A stretch of DNA of 32,761 nt from JBBQVS01 sp964250805 (GCA_964250805.1 CAXUHG010000059.1:1-32761), one strand, 5' to 3'; shown: positions 1 through 8,088, counted from the stretch's first letter. The notes: a model not told the origin generated them from the sequence alone. A program made the numbers and translations.

Positions 1-49
1 AAGCTGTGCCAAGGCGTAATGAATTATTGCTCCTACATGTCTTTAGATA

Positions 50-68
50 ATATGCTAGAATAGCATAT
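50..68. promoter_or_regulatory. Small perfect inverted repeat upstream of response regulator
   Basis: ATATGCTA and TAGCATAT form perfect 8-base arms around a 3-base centre, in the AT-rich leader about 45 bases before the regulator's GTG start. Symmetry and position suit an operator or promoter element, possibly bound by the OmpR-type protein itself, although OmpR-family sites are more often direct repeats. The role is inferred from position only. Confidence 0.35.
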
Positions 69-111
69 AGTATTATTATGTTTACTCTACGTGTAAGAGG
101 AGTGCCAAACT

Positions 112-834
112 GTGGCAACAATTCTTGTCGTCGAAGATGATGTTGCACTTTGTAACCTGCTGCGTTCTCAGCTTGAGGCGGATGGATACGACGTTGTGCA
201 GGCATTTGATGGTCTAACGGCCTTGAAGATGGTTGAGCAACAGCTTCCGCACCTGATTATTTTGGACTGGATGCTGCCAGGACTGGATGGCCTCGCGGTC
301 TGTCGGCGTGTGCGCCAACACTATCTCACACCCATCATTATGCTCACCGCACGCACTGAAGAGGTCGATTCTATTTTGGGGTTAGAGGTAGGAGCCGACG
401 ACTACATCAGCAAACCGTTTAGCATTCGTCAGGTGTTAGCGCGTGTACGGGCAATCCTGCGCCGCGTGGAGCTAGACAGCCAAGGCGCGACGACAAAACC
501 TGATACTTCTGCTAACCAGACAGCCTCTGTTCCTCATGAGCCGCCACCTCTCATACGCGGTCCCCTACACATTCATCTCGGAGAACGTGCAGTACGTCTC
601 AACGGGCAAGAAATCGACTTGACGCCAAAAGAGTATGACTTGCTCGTGCTACTGGCCTCACATCCCAACTGGGTTTTCAAACGCGAGGTTCTTCTACAAC
701 AGGTGTGGGGCGATAGCTACGAAGGCTTTGACCGCACAATAGACAATCATGTGACACGACTGCGTAAGAAACTGGGCACCCTCGGCGACAAAATTGATAC
801 TGTCTGTGGTGTAGGCTATCGCTTCGTGGAGTAG
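112..834 (+). CDS. OmpR/PhoB-family two-component response regulator
   Basis: Cytoplasmic transcription factor of 240 aa, normal for the family. An N-terminal receiver domain (about residues 1-118) carries the acidic pocket E8-D9-D10, phosphoacceptor D52 in LDWMLPGLDG, T79 and K101 (the KPF motif). A polar linker (about 119-150) leads to a winged-helix DNA-binding domain (about 150-240) with the typical LTPKEYDLL and VTRLRKKLG segments. The start is GTG at 112, supported by AGGAG 9 bases upstream. No histidine kinase is adjacent in the window; one could lie before base 1. It converges with a small membrane-protein gene. Family assignment is firm; the signal sensed is unknown. Confidence 0.95.
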   Translation: MATILVVEDDVALCNLLRSQLEADGYDVVQAFDGLTALKMVEQQLPHLIILDWMLPGLDGLAVCRRVRQHYLTPIIMLTARTEEVDSILGLEVGADDYISKPFSIRQVLARVRAILRRVELDSQGATTKPDTSANQTASVPHEPPPLIRGPLHIHLGERAVRLNGQEIDLTPKEYDLLVLLASHPNWVFKREVLLQQVWGDSYEGFDRTIDNHVTRLRKKLGTLGDKIDTVCGVGYRFVE

Positions 835-855
835 CCCCAAACCATATCCCTTTTT

Positions 856-1323
856 CTATAGCGAATCCGCTACGATTCCTGTACTGGCCCCCCAAACGAT
901 GTGGGCTACGATCATCAGCAGATTGCGCTGTCTTGTCTCGCCTTGCGCTGACTCTTTGAAGCCAATTACAGGTAGCACTACTTGATAACTTACTGCCCAG
1001 ATAATAATACTGAATAGAATACCTTTGAGCGCGGAGTTAAATGGTAGTCGTCTCGCTAAGATGCCGTATAGCATTCCCATCCCCGCGCCATAACCGAAGT
1101 GTGCGGTGGTAGTTGCTGCCAGTATCTGAGCCTTGTTCATATGTTGTTTGATATGTACTCGCTCGGTGATATCCTTGGTAATGATCTCCGGTGGTAAATC
1201 GTAACGCTGTCCCTTGGGTAGAAACCTCTGTGTAATCAGCATGAAAAGAGTCATCGGTAGTGTACCCGCAAAGCCAGCAATAGCTCCATGTAGTGGAGAA
1301 ATAATTTTCTGTGAATTACTCAT
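856..1323 (-). CDS. Small integral membrane protein, DUF6789/DUF1440-like
   Basis: About 155 aa with roughly four hydrophobic helices (near residues 10-30, 66-88, 95-117 and 132-152) and a short polar loop after helix 1 containing LPPEIITKDI. I recall similar proteins in bacteria annotated as DUF6789 or DUF1440 membrane proteins of unknown function; this match is from memory of the pattern. The open frame extends 33 codons upstream to 1422, but GGGAGG lies 8 bases before the ATG at 1323, so I take that as the start. It is convergent with the response regulator, with only 21 bases between stop codons and no evident hairpin there. Function unknown. Confidence 0.75.
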   Translation of the reverse strand: MSNSQKIISPLHGAIAGFAGTLPMTLFMLITQRFLPKGQRYDLPPEIITKDITERVHIKQHMNKAQILAATTTAHFGYGAGMGMLYGILARRLPFNSALKGILFSIIIWAVSYQVVLPVIGFKESAQGETRQRNLLMIVAHIVWGASTGIVADSL

Positions 1324-1460
1324 AACCTCAACCTCCCTGTTGTCTATTGCGTGGGCATCATGCTCATGCAAAGTTTGTTGTATAGTACACGTTTGTGAGG
1401 AGGTGTTTGGACACTCTGCCATATGTTTTACTTATATCCCAAAAATTAGACTTCAAACAC

Positions 1461-1525
1461 TTGACAAACAGAAGGTATCTATGTTAAAACTAACTTGTAA
1501 GTTATGTAACTCACAAGTTAGTTTT
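1461..1525 (+). promoter_or_regulatory. TetR-gene promoter region with 13-bp-arm palindromic operator
   Basis: A consensus -35 hexamer TTGACA lies at 1461-1466. The -10 is poorly defined around 1480-1489. Overlapping and following it is a perfect inverted repeat: AAAACTAACTTGT (1486-1498) and ACAAGTTAGTTTT (1513-1525) around a 14-base centre. The centre also contains AAGTTATGTAACT, adding inner symmetry. Position between the -35 and the TetR gene strongly suggests an autoregulatory operator controlling the TetR-SDR operon. The repeat is seen directly; binding is inferred. Confidence 0.7.
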
Positions 1526-1563
1526 CATCATTGCAAGTTTAAAGAGGAGACGAGAAAGAAAAG

Positions 1564-2145
1564 ATGGCTCAAGGAAAGAGGAGTAAGGGTGAAGAGAGTC
1601 GTATACGTCTACTTAACGCCGCAGCTTGTGAATTCGCACACAACGGTTATCACGATACCAAAATTGGCACTATTGTGGCAAATGCTGGTTTGACGCAAGC
1701 TGCTTTTTACCTCTACTTCCCAAGCAAAGAAGCAATCTTTGCCGAGTTAGTTACAGACTTTCGCACTCACCTACGGACAGCACTGGAAGCGTTTCGTCTT
1801 GCACCTGAAACACAGAATATTCCAGAGCGCGTTCATGCAAACATGCGGCTGTTCTTTCAATTTATGGCTGACAATCCTGATTTGACGCGTGTTGGTTTGT
1901 TTCAAGCACCTGATGCTGAACAGGTAAAGCGAGAACTCGCTGCTGTTGTGGCTGACAACTTACGCTTTGAGCAACAGGAAGGATACATGCGTACAACGCT
2001 ACCTATGGAAATTGTCGCCGAGTGTCTTGTTGGTATAGTCGAGCGCTTGGCGATGCGCTGGCTGTTAACCGGTGAAAAAGAGCCTGTGCAATTGGCGACA
2101 CAGGCCACTGATATGATATTGCATGGTATTCTTGCGAGTACATAA
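1564..2145 (+). CDS. TetR/AcrR-family transcriptional regulator
   Basis: 193 aa, typical TetR size. The N-terminal helix-turn-helix (about residues 10-57) matches the family: AACEFAHNGYHDTKIGTIVA, then AGLTQAAFYLYFPSKEAIF, where the FYLYFPSKE stretch is the recognition-helix hallmark. The helical C-terminal ligand/dimer domain is not assignable to a specific ligand. GAGGAG is 14 bases before the ATG, a little far, but no better start is in frame. The gene follows a 13-bp-arm palindrome and is 17 bases upstream of an NAD-dependent epimerase, so it probably represses its own operon and responds to the epimerase's substrate or product. Confidence 0.92.
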   Translation: MAQGKRSKGEESRIRLLNAAACEFAHNGYHDTKIGTIVANAGLTQAAFYLYFPSKEAIFAELVTDFRTHLRTALEAFRLAPETQNIPERVHANMRLFFQFMADNPDLTRVGLFQAPDAEQVKRELAAVVADNLRFEQQEGYMRTTLPMEIVAECLVGIVERLAMRWLLTGEKEPVQLATQATDMILHGILAST

Positions 2146-2162
2146 GTTTTAGGAGAGTAGTA

Positions 2163-3185
2163 ATGACAAATACATTTCACACTGCGTTCGTTACAGGTGG
2201 TTCTGGCTTTGTTGGTCGCAATCTTATCAAAGCCCTTCGCGCACAAGGAATTGAGGTCAGAGCGTTAGTACGTTCAAACACAGCTATGGAAACCGTGAGC
2301 AGCATAGGAGCGCAACCAATACAAGGAGATTTGACTAATATCGCTCGTTTAGCTGATAGTATGACCGGATGTGATGTTGTCTTTCACGTTGCGGGACAAG
2401 TAGGAGATTGGGGACGCTATGAAGACTTTTATCAAACAAATGTTGTAGGAACAGAGCATATTCTTGAGGCGGCTCATAAGGCTAGTGTTCCACGCCTTGT
2501 TCACGTAAGTACTGAGGCTGTATTGCTAGGTGGACCCGCGATTATCAATGCTGACGAAACATGGAAGCGTCCGGCACATCCACTTGGTATGTACGGACGC
2601 ACTAAAGGTCTAGCGGAGGAACGTGTTCTCAACGCTAACTCGCCGGAACTTGCGACTATGATTGTGCGACCGCGCTTCATATGGGGTAAGGACGATACAA
2701 CAGTACTCGCACAACTTTCGCAATCGGTACGCTCCGGCTCATTCATGTGGATTGACGGCGGTCATTATCTCAGTTCAACGTGTCATGTTGCGAATGTGTG
2801 TGAAGGAATGATGCTTGCGGCGGAGCGAGGGCGGGGCGGAGAAATATACTTTCTCACCGACGGGCAACCCGTAGAATTTAGAAGTTTCATCACTGCTCTT
2901 TTACAAACACAAGGGCTAGATGCAGGCAACCGCAGTATTCCACGATGGGTTGCTCAATTGATTGCTTCTATAAGTGAGTGGGCATGGAGTACGTTTCACC
3001 TTAGAGGCGCACCTCCACTCACTCGTGCAACGGTGCGTGTGATTGGCGAAGAGGTCACGGTAAGTGATGCGAAGGCGCGTCGTGAACTTGGCTACAAAAA
3101 TGTGATTGCCCGCGAGGAGGGATTGAGAGAGATGAACATGTATGCAGACTCAACTGCTGCAAAAGAAGAGTCTTTACATGACTGA
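2163..3185 (+). CDS. NAD(P)-dependent epimerase/dehydratase, extended SDR family
   Basis: 340 aa cytosolic oxidoreductase of the extended short-chain dehydrogenase family, related to 3-beta-hydroxysteroid dehydrogenase-like and UDP-sugar epimerase proteins. The Rossmann motif TGGSGFVG is at residues 11-18, an acidic dinucleotide-contact segment QGDLTN is near 54-59, and the catalytic triad appears as S116/T117 with Y144-GRT-K148. An AGGAG lies just before the ATG. It is directly downstream of the TetR gene and likely co-transcribed. The substrate cannot be deduced; the SSTCHVANVCEGMMLA segment resembles 3beta-HSD-type enzymes acting on hydrophobic substrates. Confidence 0.9.
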   Translation: MTNTFHTAFVTGGSGFVGRNLIKALRAQGIEVRALVRSNTAMETVSSIGAQPIQGDLTNIARLADSMTGCDVVFHVAGQVGDWGRYEDFYQTNVVGTEHILEAAHKASVPRLVHVSTEAVLLGGPAIINADETWKRPAHPLGMYGRTKGLAEERVLNANSPELATMIVRPRFIWGKDDTTVLAQLSQSVRSGSFMWIDGGHYLSSTCHVANVCEGMMLAAERGRGGEIYFLTDGQPVEFRSFITALLQTQGLDAGNRSIPRWVAQLIASISEWAWSTFHLRGAPPLTRATVRVIGEEVTVSDAKARRELGYKNVIAREEGLREMNMYADSTAAKEESLHD

Positions 3186-3241
3186 TAAGAACACTGTTGA
3201 GTAGAGGTGCGTGAACAGAGAGATACCTTATCCTCTTGCAA

Positions 3242-3283
3242 TTTTCCGCATGTCCTTGCTTATTAAGAAGGACATGTGGAAAT
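3242..3283. terminator. Long imperfect hairpin between SDR and DinB-like genes
   Basis: TTTTCCGCATGTCCTT (3242-3257) pairs with AAGGACATGTGGAAAT (3268-3283), 14 of 16 positions as Watson-Crick plus one G-U; the loop itself contains CTT/AAG pairing. It lies 56 bases after the SDR stop codon and just upstream of the next gene's promoter. It may end the TetR-SDR transcript, but no U-tract follows. A third copy of the GGACATGTG segment follows at 3285-3293. Confidence 0.45.
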
Positions 3284-3311
3284 CGGACATGTGTGAGTGC
3301 TATGCTATAAC
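3284..3311 (+). promoter_or_regulatory. Extended -10 promoter for DinB-like gene
   Basis: TGCTATAAC (3303-3311) is an extended -10 (TG-N-TATAAC). A weak -35 candidate CGGACA lies at 3284-3289, 16 bases upstream, within a repeated GGACATGTG motif. It is 35 bases before the ATG at 3346. Confidence 0.5.
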
Positions 3312-3345
3312 AAGTACTACACATTCTGAAAGGAGCTTTTCCAAC

Positions 3346-3897
3346 ATGGTTTTAGACATGGAGGCGTTTCGCTCAGGCAAAGCCAGCTACGCCGATCTTG
3401 TACGTGATATTACGCATGCTGACCTGTATAGACTGACCGATGAATACTTTGATACCGTCGAGTCAATTGTGGTGGATGTAACAGATATGGGGGTTACGTT
3501 TGTGCCCTATGATGCTGAGCTGAAAGACCCAAACGAGGAGGCGTATACGTTGGGTCATGTTATCGTTCACTTGACGGCTACGCTTGAGGAGTCGGTGTCG
3601 ATTGCCTCGGTGCTGGCGCGTGGAATTGCCTTTGACGGTCGCTTGCGCTACGAGACGCCCTGGCAGACGATCCATACAGCGCAACAGGTGCATGCACGTT
3701 TGCGTGAGAGTCGGCGTATGTGCCATGCCTATCTCGATGCATGGCCTGATGCGCCACACCTCGATGTGACCATTACGCGTATTCCAAGTTTCGGACCTAT
3801 GAATGCTATCGGTATGGATGTGCTGGGCATTATGCATGGTGAGGCGCATGTTGAGCAATTACGAGAGATTATGCACCAATCAAAAAATCGCGTATAG
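3346..3897 (+). CDS. DinB/DfsB-like four-helix-bundle metalloprotein
   Basis: 183 aa protein with the DinB-superfamily layout: a helical bundle with LGHVIVHL (H71, H75) in the second helix and MHGEAHVEQL (H164, H168) in the last helix, the positions that hold the divalent-metal ligands in DinB/YfiT-type proteins. These proteins often act as thiol-dependent transferases or hydrolases, but no substrate can be assigned. The open frame extends to 3211; AAAGGAG 9 bases before the ATG at 3346 and an extended -10 promoter just upstream fix the start there. The flavoenzyme gene follows within 9-15 bases, so the two are probably one transcript. Confidence 0.75.
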   Translation: MVLDMEAFRSGKASYADLVRDITHADLYRLTDEYFDTVESIVVDVTDMGVTFVPYDAELKDPNEEAYTLGHVIVHLTATLEESVSIASVLARGIAFDGRLRYETPWQTIHTAQQVHARLRESRRMCHAYLDAWPDAPHLDVTITRIPSFGPMNAIGMDVLGIMHGEAHVEQLREIMHQSKNRV

Positions 3898-3912
3898 AAA
3901 ACGGATGTGCTG

Positions 3913-5349
3913 ATGGCTTTACAGCGTAGTTATGATGCGGTGGTGGTTGGCTCTGGACCGAATGGACTCGCGGCAGCCGTCACTCTAGCACAAGCAGGAA
4001 AATCGGTTGTTGTCTTCGAGGCAAGGGATACGATTGGCGGCGGGTCACGCACAAAAGAATTGACGCTACCAGGATTCAAACATGATGTATGTTCTGCTAT
4101 TCATCCGCTTGGACTGGCATCGCCATTTTTTCGTGCGTTACCGCTAGAGCAATATGGGCTAGAGTGGATTCAGCCTCCTGCAGCACTCGCACATCCTTTC
4201 GATGACGGGACAGCGATGCTATTGGAGCGTTCCATCGCTGCAACAGGAGCGACGCTTGGTTGCGACGCCAATGCTTATCTCCATATGATGGAGCCGTTAG
4301 TGGCACACTGGCAAACGCTTGCGGATACGTTGCTTGGTCCTTTGCGCCTCCAATCCTTTCAACATCCCTTCCTGCTCGCGCCTTTCGGATTACAGGCTCT
4401 TCGCTCCGCCGAGAGCTTGGCGAAACACCAATTTCGGGGTGAGCGAGCGCGTGCCATCTTTGCAGGTATGGCGGCGCACTCGTTTCTGCCGCTAGAGCAT
4501 AGTTTGAGCGCGGCCTTCGGTATCATGCTTGCGCTCTTTGGGCACGGCGTTGGTTGGCCTATTCCACGCAGTGGGTCACAGAGCATTGTCGATGCACTAG
4601 CTGCCTATTTACGTTCTCTTGGTGGCGAGATTGTGACAGGGGTTGAGGTAAAATCAATTGAGATGTTACCAGATGCGCGTGCTTTCCTGTTCGATGTCAC
4701 GCCGCGTCAACTTTTGCGTATCGCGGGTCGGCATCTCCCTGACGACTATCAACATAGCCTCGAACACTACCGCTATGGAGCAGGTGTCTTCAAGATTGAT
4801 TATGCCCTCGATGGTCCCATTCCCTGGAAATCTCAGGATTGTTTGCGGGCAGGGACGGTACATCTGGGGGGAACACTTGCGGAGGTGGCACTTTCGGAGC
4901 GACAGGTAGGGCAGAGGATGCCACCGGAGAAGCCTTTTGTGCTACTCGCCCAACAGAGCCTATTCGATGAGACACGCGCACCAGAAGGAAAACACACGGT
5001 CTGGGCCTATTGTCACGTCCCCAACGGCTCGACCTTCGACATGACGGAGCGTATCGAAGCACAGATCGAGCGTTTCGCCCCTGGTTTTCGAGACCGCATC
5101 CTGGCGAAAAACACGATTGCGCCAGCGGAACTCGAACGCTACAACGCGAATGATGTTGGCGGAGATATCAATGGTGGCGTTGCCGACCTGCTCCAATTCT
5201 TCACGCGTCCAGCAATCCGCCTCAATCCCTACACAACGCCCAACAAACGTATCTACATCTGTTCTTCATCGACGCCACCCTCTGGCGGCGTACACGGAAT
5301 GTGTGGATATTATGGGGCAAAGGCCGCGTTACATCACGCGTTCTCGTAG
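3913..5349 (+). CDS. Phytoene-dehydrogenase-like FAD-dependent oxidoreductase
   Basis: About 478 aa. The N-terminal FAD-binding beta-alpha-beta motif is clear (YDAVVVGSGPNGLAAAVTLA, with GSGPNG), followed by the E of VVFEARDTIGGGSRTKEL, the usual pattern of carotenoid/phytoene dehydrogenase-related (COG1233) flavoproteins. A C-terminal GGVHGMCGYYGA segment matches the second FAD contact of this family. Many such proteins are not carotenoid enzymes, and no other carotenoid gene is present here, so the substrate is open. ATG at 3913 is preferred over GTG at 3907 because a weak GGA lies 7 bases upstream of it. It follows the DinB-like gene almost without gap. Confidence 0.85.
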   Translation: MALQRSYDAVVVGSGPNGLAAAVTLAQAGKSVVVFEARDTIGGGSRTKELTLPGFKHDVCSAIHPLGLASPFFRALPLEQYGLEWIQPPAALAHPFDDGTAMLLERSIAATGATLGCDANAYLHMMEPLVAHWQTLADTLLGPLRLQSFQHPFLLAPFGLQALRSAESLAKHQFRGERARAIFAGMAAHSFLPLEHSLSAAFGIMLALFGHGVGWPIPRSGSQSIVDALAAYLRSLGGEIVTGVEVKSIEMLPDARAFLFDVTPRQLLRIAGRHLPDDYQHSLEHYRYGAGVFKIDYALDGPIPWKSQDCLRAGTVHLGGTLAEVALSERQVGQRMPPEKPFVLLAQQSLFDETRAPEGKHTVWAYCHVPNGSTFDMTERIEAQIERFAPGFRDRILAKNTIAPAELERYNANDVGGDINGGVADLLQFFTRPAIRLNPYTTPNKRIYICSSSTPPSGGVHGMCGYYGAKAALHHAFS

Positions 5350-5427
5350 GAACCAGATTCATTGTGTCTAAATAGCTAATACTCACATCTATTGTAGTGA
5401 TTTCATAGTATTCAGTATACAAATACA

Positions 5428-5447
5428 TAGTGGATTTTCACCCACTA
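5428..5447. terminator. Weak stem-loop after flavoenzyme gene
   Basis: TAGTGG (5428-5433) pairs with CCACTA (5442-5447) around an 8-base loop, 78 bases after the flavoenzyme stop. Only 6 bp and no clean U-tract, so this is a weak candidate terminator. Confidence 0.25.
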
Positions 5448-5451
5448 TCCT

Positions 5452-5480
5452 TTGTTCATTAAGGAGACTTATGATATACT
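5452..5480 (+). promoter_or_regulatory. Promoter of BRO-N/DinD-like gene
   Basis: TTGTTC (5452-5457) and TATACT (5475-5480) are separated by exactly 17 bases, a good sigma-A-type promoter, 44 bases before the ATG. No LexA-type palindrome is obvious to me around it. Confidence 0.55.
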
Positions 5481-5524
5481 ACTCACAACTGATAGACCTC
5501 TGTATCTAACGTAGGAGCAATCTT

Positions 5525-6415
5525 ATGAAGAAAGAAGCAAAACCAGAAACAACTCTTGCCCTCTTTCAGGAACAAACAGTCAGGCGAGTATGGTATCAAG
5601 ACAAGTGGTATTTTTCAGTTATTGATGTGATCGCCATTTTAACCGATAGCCCCAACCCGCGCCGCTATTGGAGTGACCTCAAACATGATTTAGAAGCCGA
5701 AGGGTATGGTGAAGTGTACGCTGACAGCGTACAGTTGAAAATGCTTGCATCTGATGGGAAGCAGCGAGTAACTGACGCTGCCGACACTCAGACACTTCTC
5801 CGCATTGTGCAAAGTGTTCGTAGCAACAAAGCCGAACCCCTGAAGCGCTGGCTAGCAGAAGTCGGCATGCAGCGCATTAAAGAAATTCAGAACCCAGAAG
5901 CAGCTATGGAGAGGATGAGGCAGACCTTAGAGGCAAAAGGCTACCCCAAAGACTGGATAGAAATGCGAATGCGAAGTATCGCCGTTCGCAACGAACTTAC
6001 AATTGAATGGGAGGAGCGCGGAGCGCATGACGGACTTGAATATGCTATCCTTACCAACGAGATTGCGAACGCCACGTTTGGCATGAGTATTCAGGAACAT
6101 AAATCTATCAAAGGGTTAAAGCATGAAAATGTACGGGATCACATGACAAACCTCGAACTTATTTTAACCTCGCTTGGTGAAGCAACTGCAACAAAACTGC
6201 ATCAGGATCGAGACACACAAGGCTTTGCTGATTTACAAATCGACGCTAAAGAAGCTGGTGAAGTTGCAGGTAGCACAAGAAAAGATATTGAGAACCGCAC
6301 AGGAACGCCCGTTGTTAGCCCATCGAATTATCTGCACCTAACTTCTGCTAAGAAACGCACGAAGGAGGTTAAAAAAGGTGAACAAGGAAGTTCCCTCGAT
6401 ATAGAGAAGGAATAG
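5525..6415 (+). CDS. BRO-N domain protein, DinD-like
   Basis: 296 aa. Residues about 12-110 form a BRO-N (baculovirus repeated ORF N-terminal) DNA-binding-type domain: RRVWYQDKWYFSVIDVIAIL, then SPNPRRYWSDLK, QLKMLASDGKQRVTDAADTQ and the AEPLKRWLAEVGMQRI end. Residues about 120-275 match the C-terminal region shared with DNA-damage-inducible protein D (DinD) relatives: LTIEWEERGAHDGLEYAILT, GMSIQEHKSIKGLKHENVRDH, and GEVAGSTRKDIE. The tail is Lys/Glu-rich. AGGAG lies 7 bases before the ATG. E. coli DinD is SOS-induced and affects RecA; function here is inferred only by family. No phage genes flank it, so it is a solitary accessory gene ending at a 27-bp-stem hairpin. Confidence 0.85.
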   Translation: MKKEAKPETTLALFQEQTVRRVWYQDKWYFSVIDVIAILTDSPNPRRYWSDLKHDLEAEGYGEVYADSVQLKMLASDGKQRVTDAADTQTLLRIVQSVRSNKAEPLKRWLAEVGMQRIKEIQNPEAAMERMRQTLEAKGYPKDWIEMRMRSIAVRNELTIEWEERGAHDGLEYAILTNEIANATFGMSIQEHKSIKGLKHENVRDHMTNLELILTSLGEATATKLHQDRDTQGFADLQIDAKEAGEVAGSTRKDIENRTGTPVVSPSNYLHLTSAKKRTKEVKKGEQGSSLDIEKE

Positions 6416-6435
6416 ATGCTACTTTTCTCATGACT

Positions 6436-6502
6436 ACACAGTCAAGCTTCATATGTCGCTCGTCGTCTACGGAGGCGAGCGACATATGAAGCTTGACTGT
6501 GT
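6436..6502. terminator. Perfect 27-bp-stem hairpin between convergent genes
   Basis: Arms 6436-6462 and 6476-6502 are perfect reverse complements (27 of 27) around a 13-base loop. It lies 20 bases after the BRO-N gene stop and 17 bases after the pepA stop on the other strand, so it can serve both as a bidirectional terminator or 3'-end stabiliser. There is no U-tract on either side. Confidence 0.7.
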
Positions 6503-6519
6503 ACTACGACGCGCGAGTG

Positions 6520-8034
6520 TTATTTCGCAAGCTCCTGCGCGAGTTCCGCGAGCGTGCGGACGCCGACTCCCGTTGCCCCTTTTTCCTGGTAGGGTTTCTT
6601 GCTATCGACATAGCTGGTGCCAGCGATATCGAGGTGTGCCCACTTCGCATCGCCAACGAAGTGTTCGAGAATTTTCGCCGCTAATATCGAGCCAGCACCG
6701 CGACCACCCGTTTGCTTCACATCAGCGATGTCGCTCTTAACCAAATCGCCGTACTCCTCATCCATCGGCATTGCCCAGAACTTCTCGCCCGCGACCTTGC
6801 CAGCGGCAACTATTTCGCTGGCTAACTGCTCATCGTTGCTGAAGACGCCCGATGTAACATTGCCAAGCGCAATGACTATTGCTCCTGTGAGGGTGGCGAG
6901 GTCGATGATGGGCGAGAGACCCTCTTTGACAGCGTAGGAGAGGGCATCGGCGAGAATCAGGCGACCCTCGGCGTCGGTATTCAATATCTCGATGGTTTTG
7001 CCGTTCGAGATGCGGAGAATATCGCCGGGGCGATAGGCGGTGCCGCTTGGCATATTTTCACATGTTGGCACAAGCCCTGTGACGTTGATACGAGGTTTGA
7101 GGGCTGCGATAGCTTGCATTGCGCCAATCACTGCTGCCGCTCCGCCCATGTCGCCCTTCATCTCGTCCATGTTCGCGGCGGGCTTGATCGAGATACCGCC
7201 CGTATCGAAGGTAATACCTTTGCCGACGATAGCCATACCTTTGTCGTCAGGCTGACCGCCGCGATAGCGCAGAAGAATAAATTGTGGTGGCTCGACACTA
7301 CCTTGAGACACACCAAGTAGACCGCCCATACCCAGTTCGGTAATTTTTGCCTTGTCGAACACCTCGTATTCTAATCCAGTCTGCTTTGCCATATTAGTTG
7401 CACGGTTCGCAAGTTCGGTTGGCGTCAGCACGTTGGGTGGCTCGTTGACAAGGTTGCGTGCGAAGTTCGTTGCCTCTGCTAGTACACGTCCCCGCTCAAT
7501 CGCTTGCTCAACCGAACTCGTGTCTGTATTTTCTTCGCTCAAAATCGTGATTTGCGAGACGCTTTTTCCATTGTTGCTTTGCTCCGACTGCTTATATATT
7601 TTGAAGGTATAGAGTCCGAGCAAAGCACCCTCGACCTCCGCCTGCACGTCGGTTTCCTGTTGTGAACCGTTCGATTGTAGCGCAAGCGTAATCGTATGTG
7701 CCCCTGTACTTTGTGCATGGCGGGCGGCGACTGCGCTAGCATGACGAATTGACTGTGCGTTGACCTTGTTCTGCGATCCTAGCCCTACAACAAGCACGCG
7801 TTTGGTTGTCATCTGTCCCATTGTGTGAACTGTCAGTAGCTCGCCGAGGTTGCCTTTGAACTCACCATCCGCCCCGCGTTCACTGATGAGGCCGTTCAAT
7901 GTTTTATCTACCACTGCGGCTGTGCCCACTAGCTGTATGCCCTGCTCATCTTTTCCGCTCTTGCGCGTTGTAGCTACGATCAAGACATCGGTTGCCACCG
8001 TCTGTGCCGTTTGTGTTGTTGTTTGAATGTCCAT
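6520..8034 (-). CDS. pepA: Leucyl aminopeptidase, M17 family
   Basis: 504 aa cytosolic di-metal aminopeptidase that removes N-terminal residues from peptides, normally a hexamer. The C-terminal catalytic domain holds every expected ligand: K272 and D277 in VGKGITFDTGG, K284 in SIKP, D295 in MKGDMGGAAAV, and D354/E356 with R358 in NTDAEGRL, the M17 signature. The N-terminal domain (about 1-180) is the less conserved macro-like fold. The start has TAGGAG 8 bases upstream. It stands alone between a perfect hairpin (3' side) and a repeat-rich gap (5' side). E. coli PepA also binds DNA in Xer recombination; nothing here addresses that. Confidence 0.95.
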   Translation of the reverse strand: MDIQTTTQTAQTVATDVLIVATTRKSGKDEQGIQLVGTAAVVDKTLNGLISERGADGEFKGNLGELLTVHTMGQMTTKRVLVVGLGSQNKVNAQSIRHASAVAARHAQSTGAHTITLALQSNGSQQETDVQAEVEGALLGLYTFKIYKQSEQSNNGKSVSQITILSEENTDTSSVEQAIERGRVLAEATNFARNLVNEPPNVLTPTELANRATNMAKQTGLEYEVFDKAKITELGMGGLLGVSQGSVEPPQFILLRYRGGQPDDKGMAIVGKGITFDTGGISIKPAANMDEMKGDMGGAAAVIGAMQAIAALKPRINVTGLVPTCENMPSGTAYRPGDILRISNGKTIEILNTDAEGRLILADALSYAVKEGLSPIIDLATLTGAIVIALGNVTSGVFSNDEQLASEIVAAGKVAGEKFWAMPMDEEYGDLVKSDIADVKQTGGRGAGSILAAKILEHFVGDAKWAHLDIAGTSYVDSKKPYQEKGATGVGVRTLAELAQELAK

Positions 8035-8059
8035 GAATGAAAGCTCCTATTGTTATCAG

Positions 8060-8087
8060 AATGTATGTGGAAATGTTTCGTTGGCAA
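8060..8087 (-). promoter_or_regulatory. Candidate pepA promoter
   Basis: On the minus strand TTGCCA (8087-8082) and TACATT (8065-8060) are 16 bases apart, about 25 bases upstream of the pepA ATG. Matches are partial. Confidence 0.35.
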
Positions 8088-8088
8088 T

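Noticed and set aside
835..855. Terminator between the convergent response regulator and membrane-protein genes
   Set aside because: Only 21 bases with a short T-run and no convincing stem in either direction.
5525..6415. Prophage marked by the BRO-N gene
   Set aside because: No integrase, structural, lysis or repressor genes and no attachment-site repeats nearby.
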